A stretch of DNA of 64,000 nt from a virus, in the IMG/VR virus record IMGVR_UViG_3300048590_000661, positions 60,599 to 124,598 of that record; one strand, 5' to 3'. The notes beneath the pieces are model-generated. The model did not search any database. It was given only the letters and a program-made list of their open reading frames with translations, and was not told the origin of the DNA. Positions within the stretch are counted from its first letter, which is position 1; each line of letters begins with the position of its first letter. Shown here in pieces: positions 1-9,351 of the stretch. Made by a program: the position numbers and the translations under genes.

Positions 1-246
1 TCTTTGGTCATTATTTGTGAATAAAATTGGATCAGCATTCTCTAAGTAAAACTGTTTTTCATCTTCAGAATAGTTATTATAATTTAACCAGTCCCCAATA
101 CCACCACCAATATGAAGACTATACCACCACCACCTATTTTCTTCGGGCCAGATAATAAGGGAATCGTGTTGACTAGTTGATAAAATACCATTACCAACAC
201 GTACTATTTGATATTGTTCTGCAATTAGGTTAACAAGATCGCTCAT
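1..246 (-). CDS. Primase-like protein, N-terminal part (runs off the left edge)
   Basis: The reading frame starts at 246 with ATG and stays open to the first base of the window, so only the first 82 residues are visible. Residues around 30-55 read DSLIIWPEEN then WWWYSLHIGG, which resembles the part of phage and DnaG-type primases that follows the CHC2 zinc motif (DSL...P....WYWFS.G.GGD). No zinc cysteines are seen. A consensus promoter lies just upstream. The primase assignment is by motif resemblance only; it could be another small DNA-metabolism protein. Confidence 0.5.
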   Translation of the reverse strand, partial: MSDLVNLIAEQYQIVRVGNGILSTSQHDSLIIWPEENRWWWYSLHIGGGIGDWLNYNNYSEDEKQFYLENADPILFTNNDQR

Positions 247-252
247 ATCAAT

Positions 253-281
253 ATTATACTACACTTTCTATAATTTGTCAA
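253..281 (-). promoter_or_regulatory. Class I promoter for the primase-like gene
   Basis: On the minus strand TTGACA (276-281), 17 bp, TATAAT (253-258). The spacer ends in GTGTAG. It overlaps the stop of the CAP-domain gene and gives only a few bases of leader before the ATG at 246. Confidence 0.8.
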
Positions 282-823
282 GCACCACATTTTACGATGT
301 GAATCACCCAAAAGTAGTTGTTATGCCCTTCACTCATACTTATACCTATTTGGTTAGCTTCTTGAAAAAAACTTGTTAATCCTAACAATATATTTTTATG
401 CCTTTGACTATTCATAAGTGAATTAAATGCTACTGTTGGGTCTTTTGTGCCAATTACTAAAACCTCAACGAAATTACCTTTATCTTCATAAGGAATTTTA
501 CACCCGAACCTTTTAACAATTTCATTAGGATGCTCGCCTGTAGGACTGATATGCGTATAATAATTTTTAAGAGCCATATCATTAGTTTTATATGATGATG
601 ACTTATATAAATTTTGGTTACAAGCAAGTACCCTTTTTTGTTCAGGATGCTTAATTACTAAGTTAAAAAACTCTAACTCATTATCAGTAAAATCACATGG
701 GTTAGTTTTCTCCCTATTAAAAGCTATTGGTATATATGTAGTATATGGTAATGTATCGCCTTGCATATGTACTCCTGGTACTAGTACTATTAAAAATACT
801 AGTACCGATAAAATATTTGCCAT
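278..823 (-). CDS. Secreted CAP/SCP-domain protein
   Basis: 181 residues. The N-terminus (MANILSVLVFLIVLVPGV) is a signal peptide, so the product is exported by the host. The body matches the CAP (SCP/PR-1) superfamily: ALKNYYTHISPTGEHP corresponds to the conserved SHxSPDG-type region, followed by a fitting NSLMNSQRHKNILLG segment (W..S..H..ill). Just after the signal peptide there is a TTYIPIAF segment like the YLP motifs of the other exported proteins in this window. Its role for the phage is unknown; CAP proteins in bacteria are often cell-envelope associated. The ATG lies in TAATG, overlapping the stop of the macrodomain remnant. Confidence 0.75.
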   Translation of the reverse strand: MANILSVLVFLIVLVPGVHMQGDTLPYTTYIPIAFNREKTNPCDFTDNELEFFNLVIKHPEQKRVLACNQNLYKSSSYKTNDMALKNYYTHISPTGEHPNEIVKRFGCKIPYEDKGNFVEVLVIGTKDPTVAFNSLMNSQRHKNILLGLTSFFQEANQIGISMSEGHNNYFWVIHIVKCGA

Positions 824-894
824 TATTTCTGGAAAACTATTACATTAGCAGGTAGCCCATCTAGCAGATATTCTACTTTATCTAATTGTAATTT
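823..894 (-). pseudogene. Remnant of a second macrodomain 3' end
   Basis: A 23-codon piece reading LDKVEYLLDGLPANVIVF then a stop, preceded in frame by TGA. It is clearly homologous to the C-terminus of the intact macrodomain gene at 1693-2142 (IADVEYLLEGLPANVLIF) but differs at several positions. The HNH gene 903-1688 sits exactly between the two ends, which is the pattern expected when an invading homing element brings its own copy of the target gene's 3' end and displaces the original. Confidence 0.75.
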
Positions 895-902
895 TCAAGT
901 AA

Positions 903-1688
903 TTAAATTTGACATGATTTTAAAACTCCCAATAATTCATTGCGATATTTATATTCTTTATTAGTAAATTTTTCTAAATCGTCTAATGTATTAGTTAGTT
1001 TTTTAGGGTATATTTTATGAAAGTCTTCATGGCAAGTTTTGCAAAGTGTGAGTAAATTATATGGCTCAAATTTTAAGTCTGGATAGGTAGCAAAATCAAA
1101 TATATGGTGAACTTCTAAATACCCGCTACATTGGTTACATTTTTGGCATGTATAACCGTCTCTTTCGCGAATTAATGGATTGATTTGTTTTTTTAATATG
1201 GCTCTATCTAATTCGTTTTGAGGGGATATTTTACTATCCCCCTTCCATTTAGGGCTTGCTTCACCAACATTTAACTTATTTCGATTTATTGTTACATCTC
1301 TGTTATAGCATCCGCAAGATTTTGTATCTCCATTTTTCAAACTAAACCCAACAATTACTTTTTCATTTCCGCATGTGCATTTGCATAAATAGTGCCAGTC
1401 ACTACTATTATTTTGTGAATGTTTTGCTATTACTGTCAATCTACCAAATTTTTGCCCTACTAATTCATCAGCTTTAATGGCGTGCCTTTTTGATGTGGCG
1501 CAACTAGTGCAACAAAAACTATAAATTTTACTTGTTAAACTACTTAATGCAACATCATATTCTCTATTGCACAATAAACATTCACAACGAAAATATCTAT
1601 TTTTGCATTTTTTATCTATCTCTTTAATTACTTTCCAATGTTTATTTGGAAGTACTTCACCTGTGGTAATCTCTATAATTCTGCGCAT
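903..1688 (-). CDS. Zinc-ribbon HNH homing-type endonuclease
   Basis: 261 residues, a full-length member of the family repeated across this window. Order: N-terminal strand and treble-clef-like zinc unit (CECLLCNREYDVAL, CCTSCA), a second unit (GQKFGRLTVIAKHSQ, CKCTCGNEKVI, SCGCYNR), then the HNH nuclease core (RDGYTCQKC, LEVHHIFDFATYP, LLTLCKTCHEDFH) and a C-terminal NTLDDLEKF...YKYRNELL segment. Unlike the right-half copies it points the same way as its neighbours and has no ribbon-helix-helix partner. It lies between the intact macrodomain gene and a duplicated macrodomain 3' end, which suggests insertion at that site. Probably a free-standing homing endonuclease that nicks or cuts allelic phage DNA. 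Confidence 0.9.
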   Translation of the reverse strand: MRRIIEITTGEVLPNKHWKVIKEIDKKCKNRYFRCECLLCNREYDVALSSLTSKIYSFCCTSCATSKRHAIKADELVGQKFGRLTVIAKHSQNNSSDWHYLCKCTCGNEKVIVGFSLKNGDTKSCGCYNRDVTINRNKLNVGEASPKWKGDSKISPQNELDRAILKKQINPLIRERDGYTCQKCNQCSGYLEVHHIFDFATYPDLKFEPYNLLTLCKTCHEDFHKIYPKKLTNTLDDLEKFTNKEYKYRNELLGVLKSCQI

Positions 1689-1692
1689 TTGA

Positions 1693-2142
1693 TTATTTTA
1701 ATTTAAATATTAATACATTAGCCGGCAATCCTTCTAATAAATATTCGACATCGGCAATTCGCAAATTACCAAGCCCAATTCCAGGGTAAACAATGCCAAT
1801 TAATTTACTTCTATTTGCATTAGCAAAAATTGTTAATTTACTTAGTGCAAATTTAATAATTTCTACACTACTATTGTCTTTAAAATGGTATTTAGTTTGT
1901 AATGCTCCAATTCGATATTCTGAATTAAATATAAACCCATAAGAATATACACCATTAGTTTTCTTATAGTTAGCCATAATATCACTGCCTAAAAGTGATG
2001 GTAAATAGGGGTACATATCCTTGACTATCCTAGCTGTGCCAGCACCCATTACTAAGTGACCATTACTTTTAACAACACCATTACTTGTAAAACACTTTAC
2101 ATCCACATTGGATGTATATAGGTCTTCATAGATTATGTTCAT
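1693..2142 (-). CDS. Macrodomain protein (ADP-ribose binding/hydrolysis)
   Basis: 149 residues from the start MNIIYEDLYTSNVDVKCFTS; a longer frame begins at 2190 but would overlap the preceding gene and lies outside the macrodomain fold. Visible are the N-terminal strand, the SNGHLVMGAGTARIVKD loop (the N/G-rich ADP-ribose site) and the YPGIGLGNLRIADVEYLLEG segment (phosphate loop plus final helix). It resembles single-domain Appr-1''-p processing or DarG-type macrodomains, which remove ADP-ribose from nucleic acid or protein. In a phage it may counter DarT-type DNA ADP-ribosylation (inference), the more so because a NADAR protein is encoded at 34563. Its 3' end is duplicated beyond the adjacent HNH gene. 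Confidence 0.85.
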   Translation of the reverse strand: MNIIYEDLYTSNVDVKCFTSNGVVKSNGHLVMGAGTARIVKDMYPYLPSLLGSDIMANYKKTNGVYSYGFIFNSEYRIGALQTKYHFKDNSSVEIIKFALSKLTIFANANRSKLIGIVYPGIGLGNLRIADVEYLLEGLPANVLIFKLK

Positions 2143-2146
2143 AGTT

Positions 2147-2401
2147 TTATTGATGATAGATATTTGGTAAATATAATTGACATACGCCATTAACCATATC
2201 TGTACACCCCTTTTCTGGTGTATTAGTGTTCGTTGGTAACGGTTGCAATGTAATACTAATCTTTGTGTTTGTTGGCGTTGGGGTTAACGTAAATAAACTA
2301 AGTGTAGGAGTAACTTGCACCATAGCCACACTATTTGTAAACCCACTATTCATAATTAATACTACAAACCCAATAGTTAGTAATGCTAAAAACTTATTCA
2401 T
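2147..2401 (-). CDS. Small exported protein with TPTPTNT linker and YLP motif
   Basis: 84 residues: a signal peptide (MNKFLALLTIGFVVLIMN), a Thr/Pro-rich linker containing TPTPTNT and PTNTNTP, then a short C-terminal segment with two cysteines and LYLPNIYHQ at the end. I know this layout from secreted proteins of Chloroflexota. It has a good ribosome site (AAAAGGA) before the ATG. Function unknown. Base composition is like the neighbours. Confidence 0.75.
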   Translation of the reverse strand: MNKFLALLTIGFVVLIMNSGFTNSVAMVQVTPTLSLFTLTPTPTNTKISITLQPLPTNTNTPEKGCTDMVNGVCQLYLPNIYHQ

Positions 2402-2416
2402 TATATTCCTTTTCTA

Positions 2417-3622
2417 TTAAAAACCAGCTTGCCCTTCAAGCTCAACTAAATTATACCATTCTACTTTCATTTCATCCCAATTAAATTTAGCGTATATTGA
2501 TGCCTTGTCACCATTCCTATTTTTACTACTATAATATTTGAAGTAATTTTCTCCATTAATGGTTACAGCACTACTAGCTGTCATATTGACTGCATCTTGC
2601 CCAATACTATATGCTAACCCTAAATCTTCTGGCGTAGGTTCATCCGTTTTTGCTGCCCCACGATTCCCTTGTGTAACTGCAAAAACAGGGATTTCATGGT
2701 TAAGCGTAAATAATCTAACGTCCCTGCTAACTTCACCTAATTGTACCGTTTTTTGTGATTGGTCAATTGCGTTTCCTTTACCCATTAAATGTAACCCATC
2801 AATAGCAATAACATCAATTGGTGTATCTAAGTTCTCTAAAATAGGCAATAGTTGACTAGGGTGTGAAATTGTGCCAGCTACCTTAATACGTGGTCCGGTG
2901 TTCGTCTCAGAGTTAAGTGCTACTAATTTATTTCGCTGCTCATCTGTAAATTTTAAGTTGCGGAATAGTTTAGGATTAATCCCTAAACGCATAGCATCTA
3001 ACTTTGCAATAAATTCTCTAGGTGCCATTTCATTAGAGAATACTAAGATATTTTGGTTTTGTGTTTTGTGTAATTTATGTAGTAGATATAATAATAGATT
3101 AGTTTTACCATTCCCTAGCGCACCAAAGATAATATTATAATCACTACTGTGTACTCCACCGAATGTATCATCAAACCATTTAATACCAAATGGGATACGA
3201 GCAGATTCGTCTAGATGTAAATTGCGGTCAAAATCATCATAATCAATAATATCAATTCGTATTGGCTGGCATTTTTTTGTAATGTCTAACAAAAATCCAG
3301 GTTCGTAAATATTTTGTCCACTTTGTTGTGCATTGAGTATTTGGCTCTTAATATACCCTTCTTGTCTATCATTTATGATTGTATCTACAGCGTATTCCAT
3401 TGGAATATCAGTTGCTAAATGGTCAATCCTAAAATGCTTATATTTTTCTTTGAATATATCTAATGAAGGTCGTTGGCCATAAATAGTAGCGAAGTCTTCG
3501 ATAAATTTAATATATTGTTTTTCAACTTCATTAAATAGTACTGGTGGGATTTTCTTTAAGAAAGTATATTCTTTTTTATCTTGTAGACCACGAACTAATA
3601 AGCTATTAAATGTGTACACCAT
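2417..3622 (-). CDS. Replicative DNA helicase, DnaB/RecA-fold
   Basis: 401 residues. The middle contains the DnaB-type ATPase: IPFGIKWFDDTFGGV, then Walker A GALGNGKTN, FSNEMAPREF, the Walker B region DVIAIDGLHLM, and AVTQGNRGA. It probably unwinds the replication fork in a ring. It is slightly shorter than bacterial DnaB and the N-terminal domain is diverged. It overlaps the next upstream gene by one base and is followed upstream by the polymerase gene, forming a replication operon. A second helicase of the SF3 type is encoded at 28642. Confidence 0.88.
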   Translation of the reverse strand: MVYTFNSLLVRGLQDKKEYTFLKKIPPVLFNEVEKQYIKFIEDFATIYGQRPSLDIFKEKYKHFRIDHLATDIPMEYAVDTIINDRQEGYIKSQILNAQQSGQNIYEPGFLLDITKKCQPIRIDIIDYDDFDRNLHLDESARIPFGIKWFDDTFGGVHSSDYNIIFGALGNGKTNLLLYLLHKLHKTQNQNILVFSNEMAPREFIAKLDAMRLGINPKLFRNLKFTDEQRNKLVALNSETNTGPRIKVAGTISHPSQLLPILENLDTPIDVIAIDGLHLMGKGNAIDQSQKTVQLGEVSRDVRLFTLNHEIPVFAVTQGNRGAAKTDEPTPEDLGLAYSIGQDAVNMTASSAVTINGENYFKYYSSKNRNGDKASIYAKFNWDEMKVEWYNLVELEGQAGF

Positions 3623-4140
3623 TATTGAAACTTCTCCATAGAAAAAACCGCTGTATTATAATATGATTGTAATTCTTCAAAAGACTCTTCTGCTAAAGCA
3701 ACTTCTTCACTAGTATCATCAATATATTTAACTACATTAACAAATACATATGTAAATCCTTTATCAACTTTATAATTTTTAAAATTCATAAAATCACTAA
3801 GATTATAGTCCCACCAAAAATCGTTAATAGGGCCGCATAAATACCATTCATTAATCTCATTTTTTAGTAATTCACTATTAAAAAATGAACCTGAAATAGT
3901 TACTTTTAATCGTTTAATATACTTAACTTTACCTAATTTACTATTATCTACCAGTATTTCACCTTCGCCCATCACATGAGATAATCCTGTTGCCAATAAT
4001 GCATAATTTTCTAGCGACATTTTCATATCTACTAACTCATTACCATTAACACCATCGTAAATTCGCAAATATATATGGTCGCAATCCATATTACTATTTA
4101 CTCTACTAATCGTAGCCTTTAGAGGAATACTATTGCCCAT
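3622..4140 (-). CDS. Conserved phage protein of unknown function
   Basis: 172 residues. The start ATISRVNSNMDCDHIYLRIYDG...DMKMSLENYALLATGL matches a pattern I know from many phage hypothetical proteins (I.RV.....D.I.I.I.D..S...F..V.MS.E.FA..LTG). No catalytic motif is visible. It sits between the helicase and polymerase genes and overlaps both, so a role near replication is possible. Confidence 0.75.
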   Translation of the reverse strand: MGNSIPLKATISRVNSNMDCDHIYLRIYDGVNGNELVDMKMSLENYALLATGLSHVMGEGEILVDNSKLGKVKYIKRLKVTISGSFFNSELLKNEINEWYLCGPINDFWWDYNLSDFMNFKNYKVDKGFTYVFVNVVKYIDDTSEEVALAEESFEELQSYYNTAVFSMEKFQ

Positions 4141-7093
4141 ATAATTTAAACCTTTCCTTGAATTTCATGTAGACCTTATTAAACTCATCTTCTGTATAAG
4201 GTAAGCGATATACGCTTTCAGCTAACCCAAATGTGCGATTATTTCTAATCATATATTTTACACCCACGAATGTACCTGCTGGAATAGGTTCACTATTTTC
4301 ATTTACATATGTCCAGAAGTTTCCCATTGGATGTAAATTGTAACTTAAATAAGGATGCCCATTTTTAGTCTTCTTGGTTTTATGACTTTTTACGAACCCT
4401 ATTGCACTATACTGCTTATCAATGCTACCTTCAATTTTGTCTACAATAAATTTATTTGGAATGACAAACTGCATAGCATCAAATTGTAATTCCTCAAACC
4501 CGCCATCTGGAATTTCTTCAACCTTGAATACTTTTGTAATATCTTGTATATCAGGTAAGCCACCAATTTGATATAACCGTCTTAATGTTGACTTATTTAC
4601 TTTACGACCATCTAGTCGTTTAAAATCTTCTAGCGTAGCAAACATCCTATCTTCTAGCATTTCCCTAGTTTCAATAATATGCACTACCCCTTTATCAGAT
4701 AGTCGGTAAATAGTCTGTAGTGGCAAATAAATCTTTTTATCCTTTAGCTCATAATTATCAGTACTAACATTAATATGTGGTAATTCTATTGGAATATTAT
4801 CTTGCACAGCATAATAAAGGATTTTTTGGGCATCTAAATTGCCGTTATGTTTGTCTACCTGTAATAATGCCGTGTAATATTCTGTTGGATAATGATGTAA
4901 ATACCACGCATCTTTGATTGCGTGAAATGCGTAGGCGGCTGCGTGACTGCGGTTAAAACTATATCGAGTATGTGTAAGTAATTCTTTCCATACTTCATCT
5001 AATAGGTGTTTATTCCAAGAATTAACAATACCTAAGTTCATGTATTCAACTTCTACAGCATCCTTTTCTTTGATCCAATCAGGGTCCGTTAATTTCTTTG
5101 CAGACTTTGGTGATAGAATACGTCTAGCCAAATCAGCACCTAATAAACCTGTACCAGTAATTAAGGCATAGATTGACATCACCTGTTCCTGGTAGATAAT
5201 AACGCCATATGTGTCTTTCAGAATAGCGTCAATTTCAGGATGAATAGTACGCTGTCCATTTTCTTTTAATTCGGCGTAAATTTGGGCGGTGCCTGCGTCT
5301 AACGCCCCTGGTCTATATAGGCTAATGGCTGCTACAATATCATTATAATGGGTAGGTTTAATAGCCTTAGTAAGTGAACGAATACCATCACTAGCGTCTA
5401 CTTGGAAAAAACCTAACATCTTACCTTTCTGAAATGTTTCTTGAAACATTTCTAGCGGATAATCTTCAGGATTTTTAGGTGGCATTACACCAGTCAAATT
5501 ATACATCATTCGTTGACGATCAAGCTCACGAATACCTAGGATATCAATCTTTACTACCCCAATTTTACTAAGCTCTTTATCATTTCCTTCAGTAAGACTA
5601 ATAATGCCATTTTCTAGCGGTAATTTAATTGTGGTATTTGTAGAGCCTACCGCACCCGCATGTTGTCCACGTTGGCGAATTTGTCCAATACAAACATTAT
5701 AGAATGTTTCGGCTTCTGGATATTCTTTAGCCAATACTTGAAATGGTTCGCAATCTTCTGTATTATCATATTCACAAATAAGTCGTTCTAGCTTACTAAT
5801 ATCTTTAAATCCAGGAACAGAATCAATATCAAATACTCGAAAGATGTCATGGATTAAAGATTTATGTGAATAGCGAGAATATGTAGATACACCTACCATA
5901 CCCCAACGCTTATTAAGGTACTCTAATACTTTATCACGTTGTAAAGTCTCGATATCTAAATCCACATCAGGGTAATCAGAACGACTAATATTTAAGAACC
6001 GTTCAAATAGAAGACCATATTGAATTGGATCGATGTCTGCGATTCCTAATAGGTAAATTAGATAACTACCACCACCACTACCACGTAAACTAACAAAGAT
6101 GTTTTCACGTTGGCAGAATAACGCTAAATCATAAATGATATATAAGTAATCTAGGAATTTTTTAGATTCAAATACACCATATTCTAATTCAAACCTGTCA
6201 ATACGCTCTTTACTATTACCATCATTACGAAGTTTATTTAGCAAGTAATCACGCATATTACTATATTCTTCATCTGTAATATGCGGTAATTGTGGCTCAT
6301 TTGCTAAGTCAATCTTCTCTACGCTATCAGCAATAGTATTTGTTAATGTTAATGCGTCATCAATAAGTGATTCATATTCATTACCCATGTAATTCATGGC
6401 AAAGGTTTTCATTTCTTCGCCAGTCTTTACATATAGTTCACTACTTGAATAATCAAACCCTTTACGTGCTACTGTTAATTTAGGGTGTAGTGGTGCATAT
6501 TCACCTTTTGCAAAATGACAGTCGTTAGTAATAACAGGTTTAATAGCTAAATCATTACAGACTTGTAAAACGCGGTCTACATAGAGACTTTTATCGTCCA
6601 TAGTAAACATTAGCTCACCGAATACGCTATTACGTCCATATGTATTAACAAGAAAATCTACATATTCATACCCTACATTATAATCTGACATAAATAAAGC
6701 ACTAGCTGGGCAACCTGTCAAAGTAATTAAATCAGCACTATATTCAACCATCATATCAGGCGTAATACATGGCTTCCCCCTATTCATGTTGCCTTGACTA
6801 GCGTTAGATAACTCAATCAAGTTATTAAGCCCATCTTTGGTTTTGGCAAGGATTGTAATATGGTTAGTTTTATCTTCCTTATAACGAAGATAGAACTCGC
6901 AACCAAAGATGGGCTTAATGCCATGCTTTTTACATTGTAGCCAGTGTTGGACTAAATTACCTAACGTGCCATGATCAGTAATCGCTAACGCCTTCTGCCC
7001 AATATTGGCTACATGTGTAATTAGGTCTTCAATGTTGCCCATACCATCAGGAGAAAATTCAGAATGACAATGTAAATGCACAAAGTCTAACAT
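4130..7093 (-). CDS. dnaE: DNA polymerase III alpha subunit (DnaE-type)
   Basis: 987 residues, shorter than bacterial DnaE (about 1160). The N-terminal PHP domain shows HLHCHSEFSPDG and LAITDHGTLG. The palm contains LRGSGGGSYLIYLLGIADID and YPDVDLDIETLQRDK, where the PDVDLD aspartates are the expected catalytic pair; further on are IYQEQVM and the fingers region RSHAAAYAFHAIKDAWYL. The C-terminus carries a short OB-like segment. It synthesises DNA at the phage fork. Use of a family C polymerase rather than family A or B is less common in phages. Confidence 0.93.
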   Translation of the reverse strand: MLDFVHLHCHSEFSPDGMGNIEDLITHVANIGQKALAITDHGTLGNLVQHWLQCKKHGIKPIFGCEFYLRYKEDKTNHITILAKTKDGLNNLIELSNASQGNMNRGKPCITPDMMVEYSADLITLTGCPASALFMSDYNVGYEYVDFLVNTYGRNSVFGELMFTMDDKSLYVDRVLQVCNDLAIKPVITNDCHFAKGEYAPLHPKLTVARKGFDYSSSELYVKTGEEMKTFAMNYMGNEYESLIDDALTLTNTIADSVEKIDLANEPQLPHITDEEYSNMRDYLLNKLRNDGNSKERIDRFELEYGVFESKKFLDYLYIIYDLALFCQRENIFVSLRGSGGGSYLIYLLGIADIDPIQYGLLFERFLNISRSDYPDVDLDIETLQRDKVLEYLNKRWGMVGVSTYSRYSHKSLIHDIFRVFDIDSVPGFKDISKLERLICEYDNTEDCEPFQVLAKEYPEAETFYNVCIGQIRQRGQHAGAVGSTNTTIKLPLENGIISLTEGNDKELSKIGVVKIDILGIRELDRQRMMYNLTGVMPPKNPEDYPLEMFQETFQKGKMLGFFQVDASDGIRSLTKAIKPTHYNDIVAAISLYRPGALDAGTAQIYAELKENGQRTIHPEIDAILKDTYGVIIYQEQVMSIYALITGTGLLGADLARRILSPKSAKKLTDPDWIKEKDAVEVEYMNLGIVNSWNKHLLDEVWKELLTHTRYSFNRSHAAAYAFHAIKDAWYLHHYPTEYYTALLQVDKHNGNLDAQKILYYAVQDNIPIELPHINVSTDNYELKDKKIYLPLQTIYRLSDKGVVHIIETREMLEDRMFATLEDFKRLDGRKVNKSTLRRLYQIGGLPDIQDITKVFKVEEIPDGGFEELQFDAMQFVIPNKFIVDKIEGSIDKQYSAIGFVKSHKTKKTKNGHPYLSYNLHPMGNFWTYVNENSEPIPAGTFVGVKYMIRNNRTFGLAESVYRLPYTEDEFNKVYMKFKERFKLYGQ

Positions 7094-7102
7094 AAGATTC
7101 CT

Positions 7103-8407
7103 TTAGCTCATCGTTTCCAAGTCTACAAATTTTTCACTTTGTTTTGCAATACCTTCAGCTTCAGAAAACATATTACTTTTGAATTTCACAAAATTACATG
7201 CTTCTGTATTATCGTTACGCACTACTACCCCTTCAAGTAAGCCGCCATATGAATAAGGGTTAGCGTTGCAATATTCTAGTACTTTATCCACAATTTCTTT
7301 TGGATTACCTGAATAAATGAACTGGTCTACTAATGGAACAAATAACAGGTTACGTGCTTCACAATATGTCATCAGTTCTTCATATGTGTATTCATAATGC
7401 TTATCATATGGAAAATCTACCGTAATACGATAAACTACTACCTTATATTCTCCAGGTTGACAACCGTAGTCATAATGGTATTGTTTACCATCTAGAGTAT
7501 GAACAGGCATAATAGGTTTGCCATTAGGTAAATAGCCTACAATTTCATAATATACTGTGTGAAAACTTGGTGTGTGCTCAATTAGGCTATTATGGATATC
7601 TACTCGCCAATCTTCGCTTCCATAATATCCCTCTGGAAGCATTTTATTTAAATAGGAATCAAACACGATTCTTCGGCGGCTACCAGATTGGGCTACTGGA
7701 ATTTGAATTTCACTAGTAAACTTAAAATCTAGATTCCATGTCCAATATTCTTTATTCCAGGGTCTAACTAACTTTGTTAAAAAGAAACGCCCAGTTCGCC
7801 CACTCGTACCATGCCATTTTTCTGTAATAGTAATCTTGTCACCTTCTTTAAATTTACCTAGTGCATGAACAAGTTGTGGCGTGTCAATATGTTCTTGGAT
7901 TTGAGAGATACCAATTACTTTAGGTGCAAAGAATTTGCGAATCTTATTAAGAATACTAAAACGGCTTTTCTTGCTAGGATTACTAACGATATTAATATAT
8001 TTCTTTTCAGCAGGCGTAAGGTATTTATTACATAAATGGCGGCCATCTAATTCAGATACTAATTGACCTTCATTTAAATTATAAGAGGAATCTAACTTAA
8101 ATAAAAACCCTTCGCTATATTCACCACGCAACTTAAGGATTTTAACTTTCCCATTAGCCTCAAAGAACCCGTTCCATTTTTCATCCAAGTTATCGGGGTT
8201 TTTGCGATATAGTTTATGCTCTTTTAAGAACCAATCCGATATTTGTGTATCTGGCATAAAATATAAACAAATATCACCATGATTATAGATTCCTTTTTGG
8301 ATAGCAATTTGTGCGCCATTAAAACGATATAATTCTAATTTATCCGCGTTCGGATGGGGAAACTTATTAGTTTCATCAATCGTAATTACTAATGCTTCGT
8401 ATGCCAT
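7103..8407 (-). CDS. RNA ligase with N-terminal OB domain (Rnl5/DraRnl-like)
   Basis: 434 residues. An N-terminal OB-fold-like part (ITIDETNKFPHPNADKLELY) precedes the nucleotidyltransferase domain. Motif I is ITEKWHGTSGRTGR with the adenylated lysine, motif IIIa fits YYEIVGYLPNGKP, motif IV is GLLEGVVVRND and motif V is CNFVKFKS. This order, OB domain first, is that of the Deinococcus-type RNA ligase family. It probably repairs nicked RNA, for example tRNAs cut by host anticodon nucleases. It lies just upstream of the polymerase gene in the same operon. Confidence 0.85.
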   Translation of the reverse strand: MAYEALVITIDETNKFPHPNADKLELYRFNGAQIAIQKGIYNHGDICLYFMPDTQISDWFLKEHKLYRKNPDNLDEKWNGFFEANGKVKILKLRGEYSEGFLFKLDSSYNLNEGQLVSELDGRHLCNKYLTPAEKKYINIVSNPSKKSRFSILNKIRKFFAPKVIGISQIQEHIDTPQLVHALGKFKEGDKITITEKWHGTSGRTGRFFLTKLVRPWNKEYWTWNLDFKFTSEIQIPVAQSGSRRRIVFDSYLNKMLPEGYYGSEDWRVDIHNSLIEHTPSFHTVYYEIVGYLPNGKPIMPVHTLDGKQYHYDYGCQPGEYKVVVYRITVDFPYDKHYEYTYEELMTYCEARNLLFVPLVDQFIYSGNPKEIVDKVLEYCNANPYSYGGLLEGVVVRNDNTEACNFVKFKSNMFSEAEGIAKQSEKFVDLETMS

Positions 8408-8409
8408 AA

Positions 8410-8640
8410 TTAGCCTTTCGTTTCTTGAAAGAAAGAGGTAAACAAATAAACCAACCTAAATGTTAATTGTCGTTTATTTGCATAATCAAAAATACTATAC
8501 CAAGTGAGTGAACCTTTATCGCTAATACTGATTTCTGCAATATTAAAATCTAGTAGTTTAGCGATAGTAATCGCCTCAACACTTGTTGGGAATACATTAA
8601 TAAATTTATTTTTAATTTCGTTTTCTAGCGGCATATTCAT
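8410..8640 (-). CDS. Small protein of unknown function
   Basis: 76 residues, no recognised motif. It starts two bases upstream of the RNA ligase gene's ATG region and is probably translated with it. An 82-base gap without a gene separates it from the next upstream gene. Confidence 0.65.
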   Translation of the reverse strand: MNMPLENEIKNKFINVFPTSVEAITIAKLLDFNIAEISISDKGSLTWYSIFDYANKRQLTFRLVYLFTSFFQETKG

Positions 8641-8722
8641 AGCCTTTTTGAAATAAAAAAGAAAGAATAAATTAATAATATTTTTTCTTATACTTGCAAT
8701 TCTATTCCATATTATATAATAG

Positions 8723-9028
8723 TTAAATCAAATACTGATAAATAGCCTTCTTCAAATTACTATCTAAGTCTAAAAATCCTCTTGGGAACTCTTCACGGTT
8801 TGCTTTATCTTTGCTTAACCGGATTACTTTATCTTCATATAAGAACACTACTTGATTTTGGTGAATATCACCTTGCGCTACCGCTAAATAGACTCGCCAA
8901 AAAATATTTTCAGTAGAGAAAACTAACTCTGTACTAGAATCTTTATGTGCAAGTACCCTGCGATTCACATCTTCAATTTCCCAATCGTTGACAGCAATAC
9001 CATCTTTACTGTATCTCATTTTAATCAT
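8723..9028 (-). CDS. Small protein of unknown function
   Basis: 101 residues, soluble, mixed alpha/beta by appearance, no recognised motif. Its start overlaps the stop of the 108-residue gene at 9025 by four bases (ATGA type), which supports the start and translational coupling. Confidence 0.7.
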   Translation of the reverse strand: MIKMRYSKDGIAVNDWEIEDVNRRVLAHKDSSTELVFSTENIFWRVYLAVAQGDIHQNQVVFLYEDKVIRLSKDKANREEFPRGFLDLDSNLKKAIYQYLI

Positions 9029-9351
9029 AATTTAGTTAAAATTTCCTTTGCGTCTTTAGCATCTAATATGGCAATGTCTTCCATCATTTGTCCACTGTCA
9101 TCAAGCAATACGCCAAACAATAGTCTATTATTAATAGGCATTAATTTAACGACTACTAAATTACCATGTTTATCATAAAAACTATATTGATAGTCATATG
9201 GTAAATTCTGATTAATAAATCGCATTAATGTATGTTTGATATACTCTACATCAGAAGTACCTAAAATAGCTGGTATTGCTGTATAGTCTGTGTGGTATAG
9301 CCCAATTTTAATATTTAAGTCAGAGTGAACTACTATGAAATTATCTTGCAT
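9025..9351 (-). CDS. Small protein of unknown function
   Basis: 108 residues, no recognised motif. Its first codons overlap the end of the RuvC-like gene by about 19 bases, and its stop overlaps the next start, so it belongs to the same tightly coupled operon. Confidence 0.7.
   Translation of the reverse strand: MQDNFIVVHSDLNIKIGLYHTDYTAIPAILGTSDVEYIKHTLMRFINQNLPYDYQYSFYDKHGNLVVVKLMPINNRLLFGVLLDDSGQMMEDIAILDAKDAKEILTKL

Noticed and set aside
2226-3140. Plus-strand frames of 64-98 codons
   Set aside because: They are antisense shadows of the exported protein and DnaB-like helicase genes, which have clear motifs.
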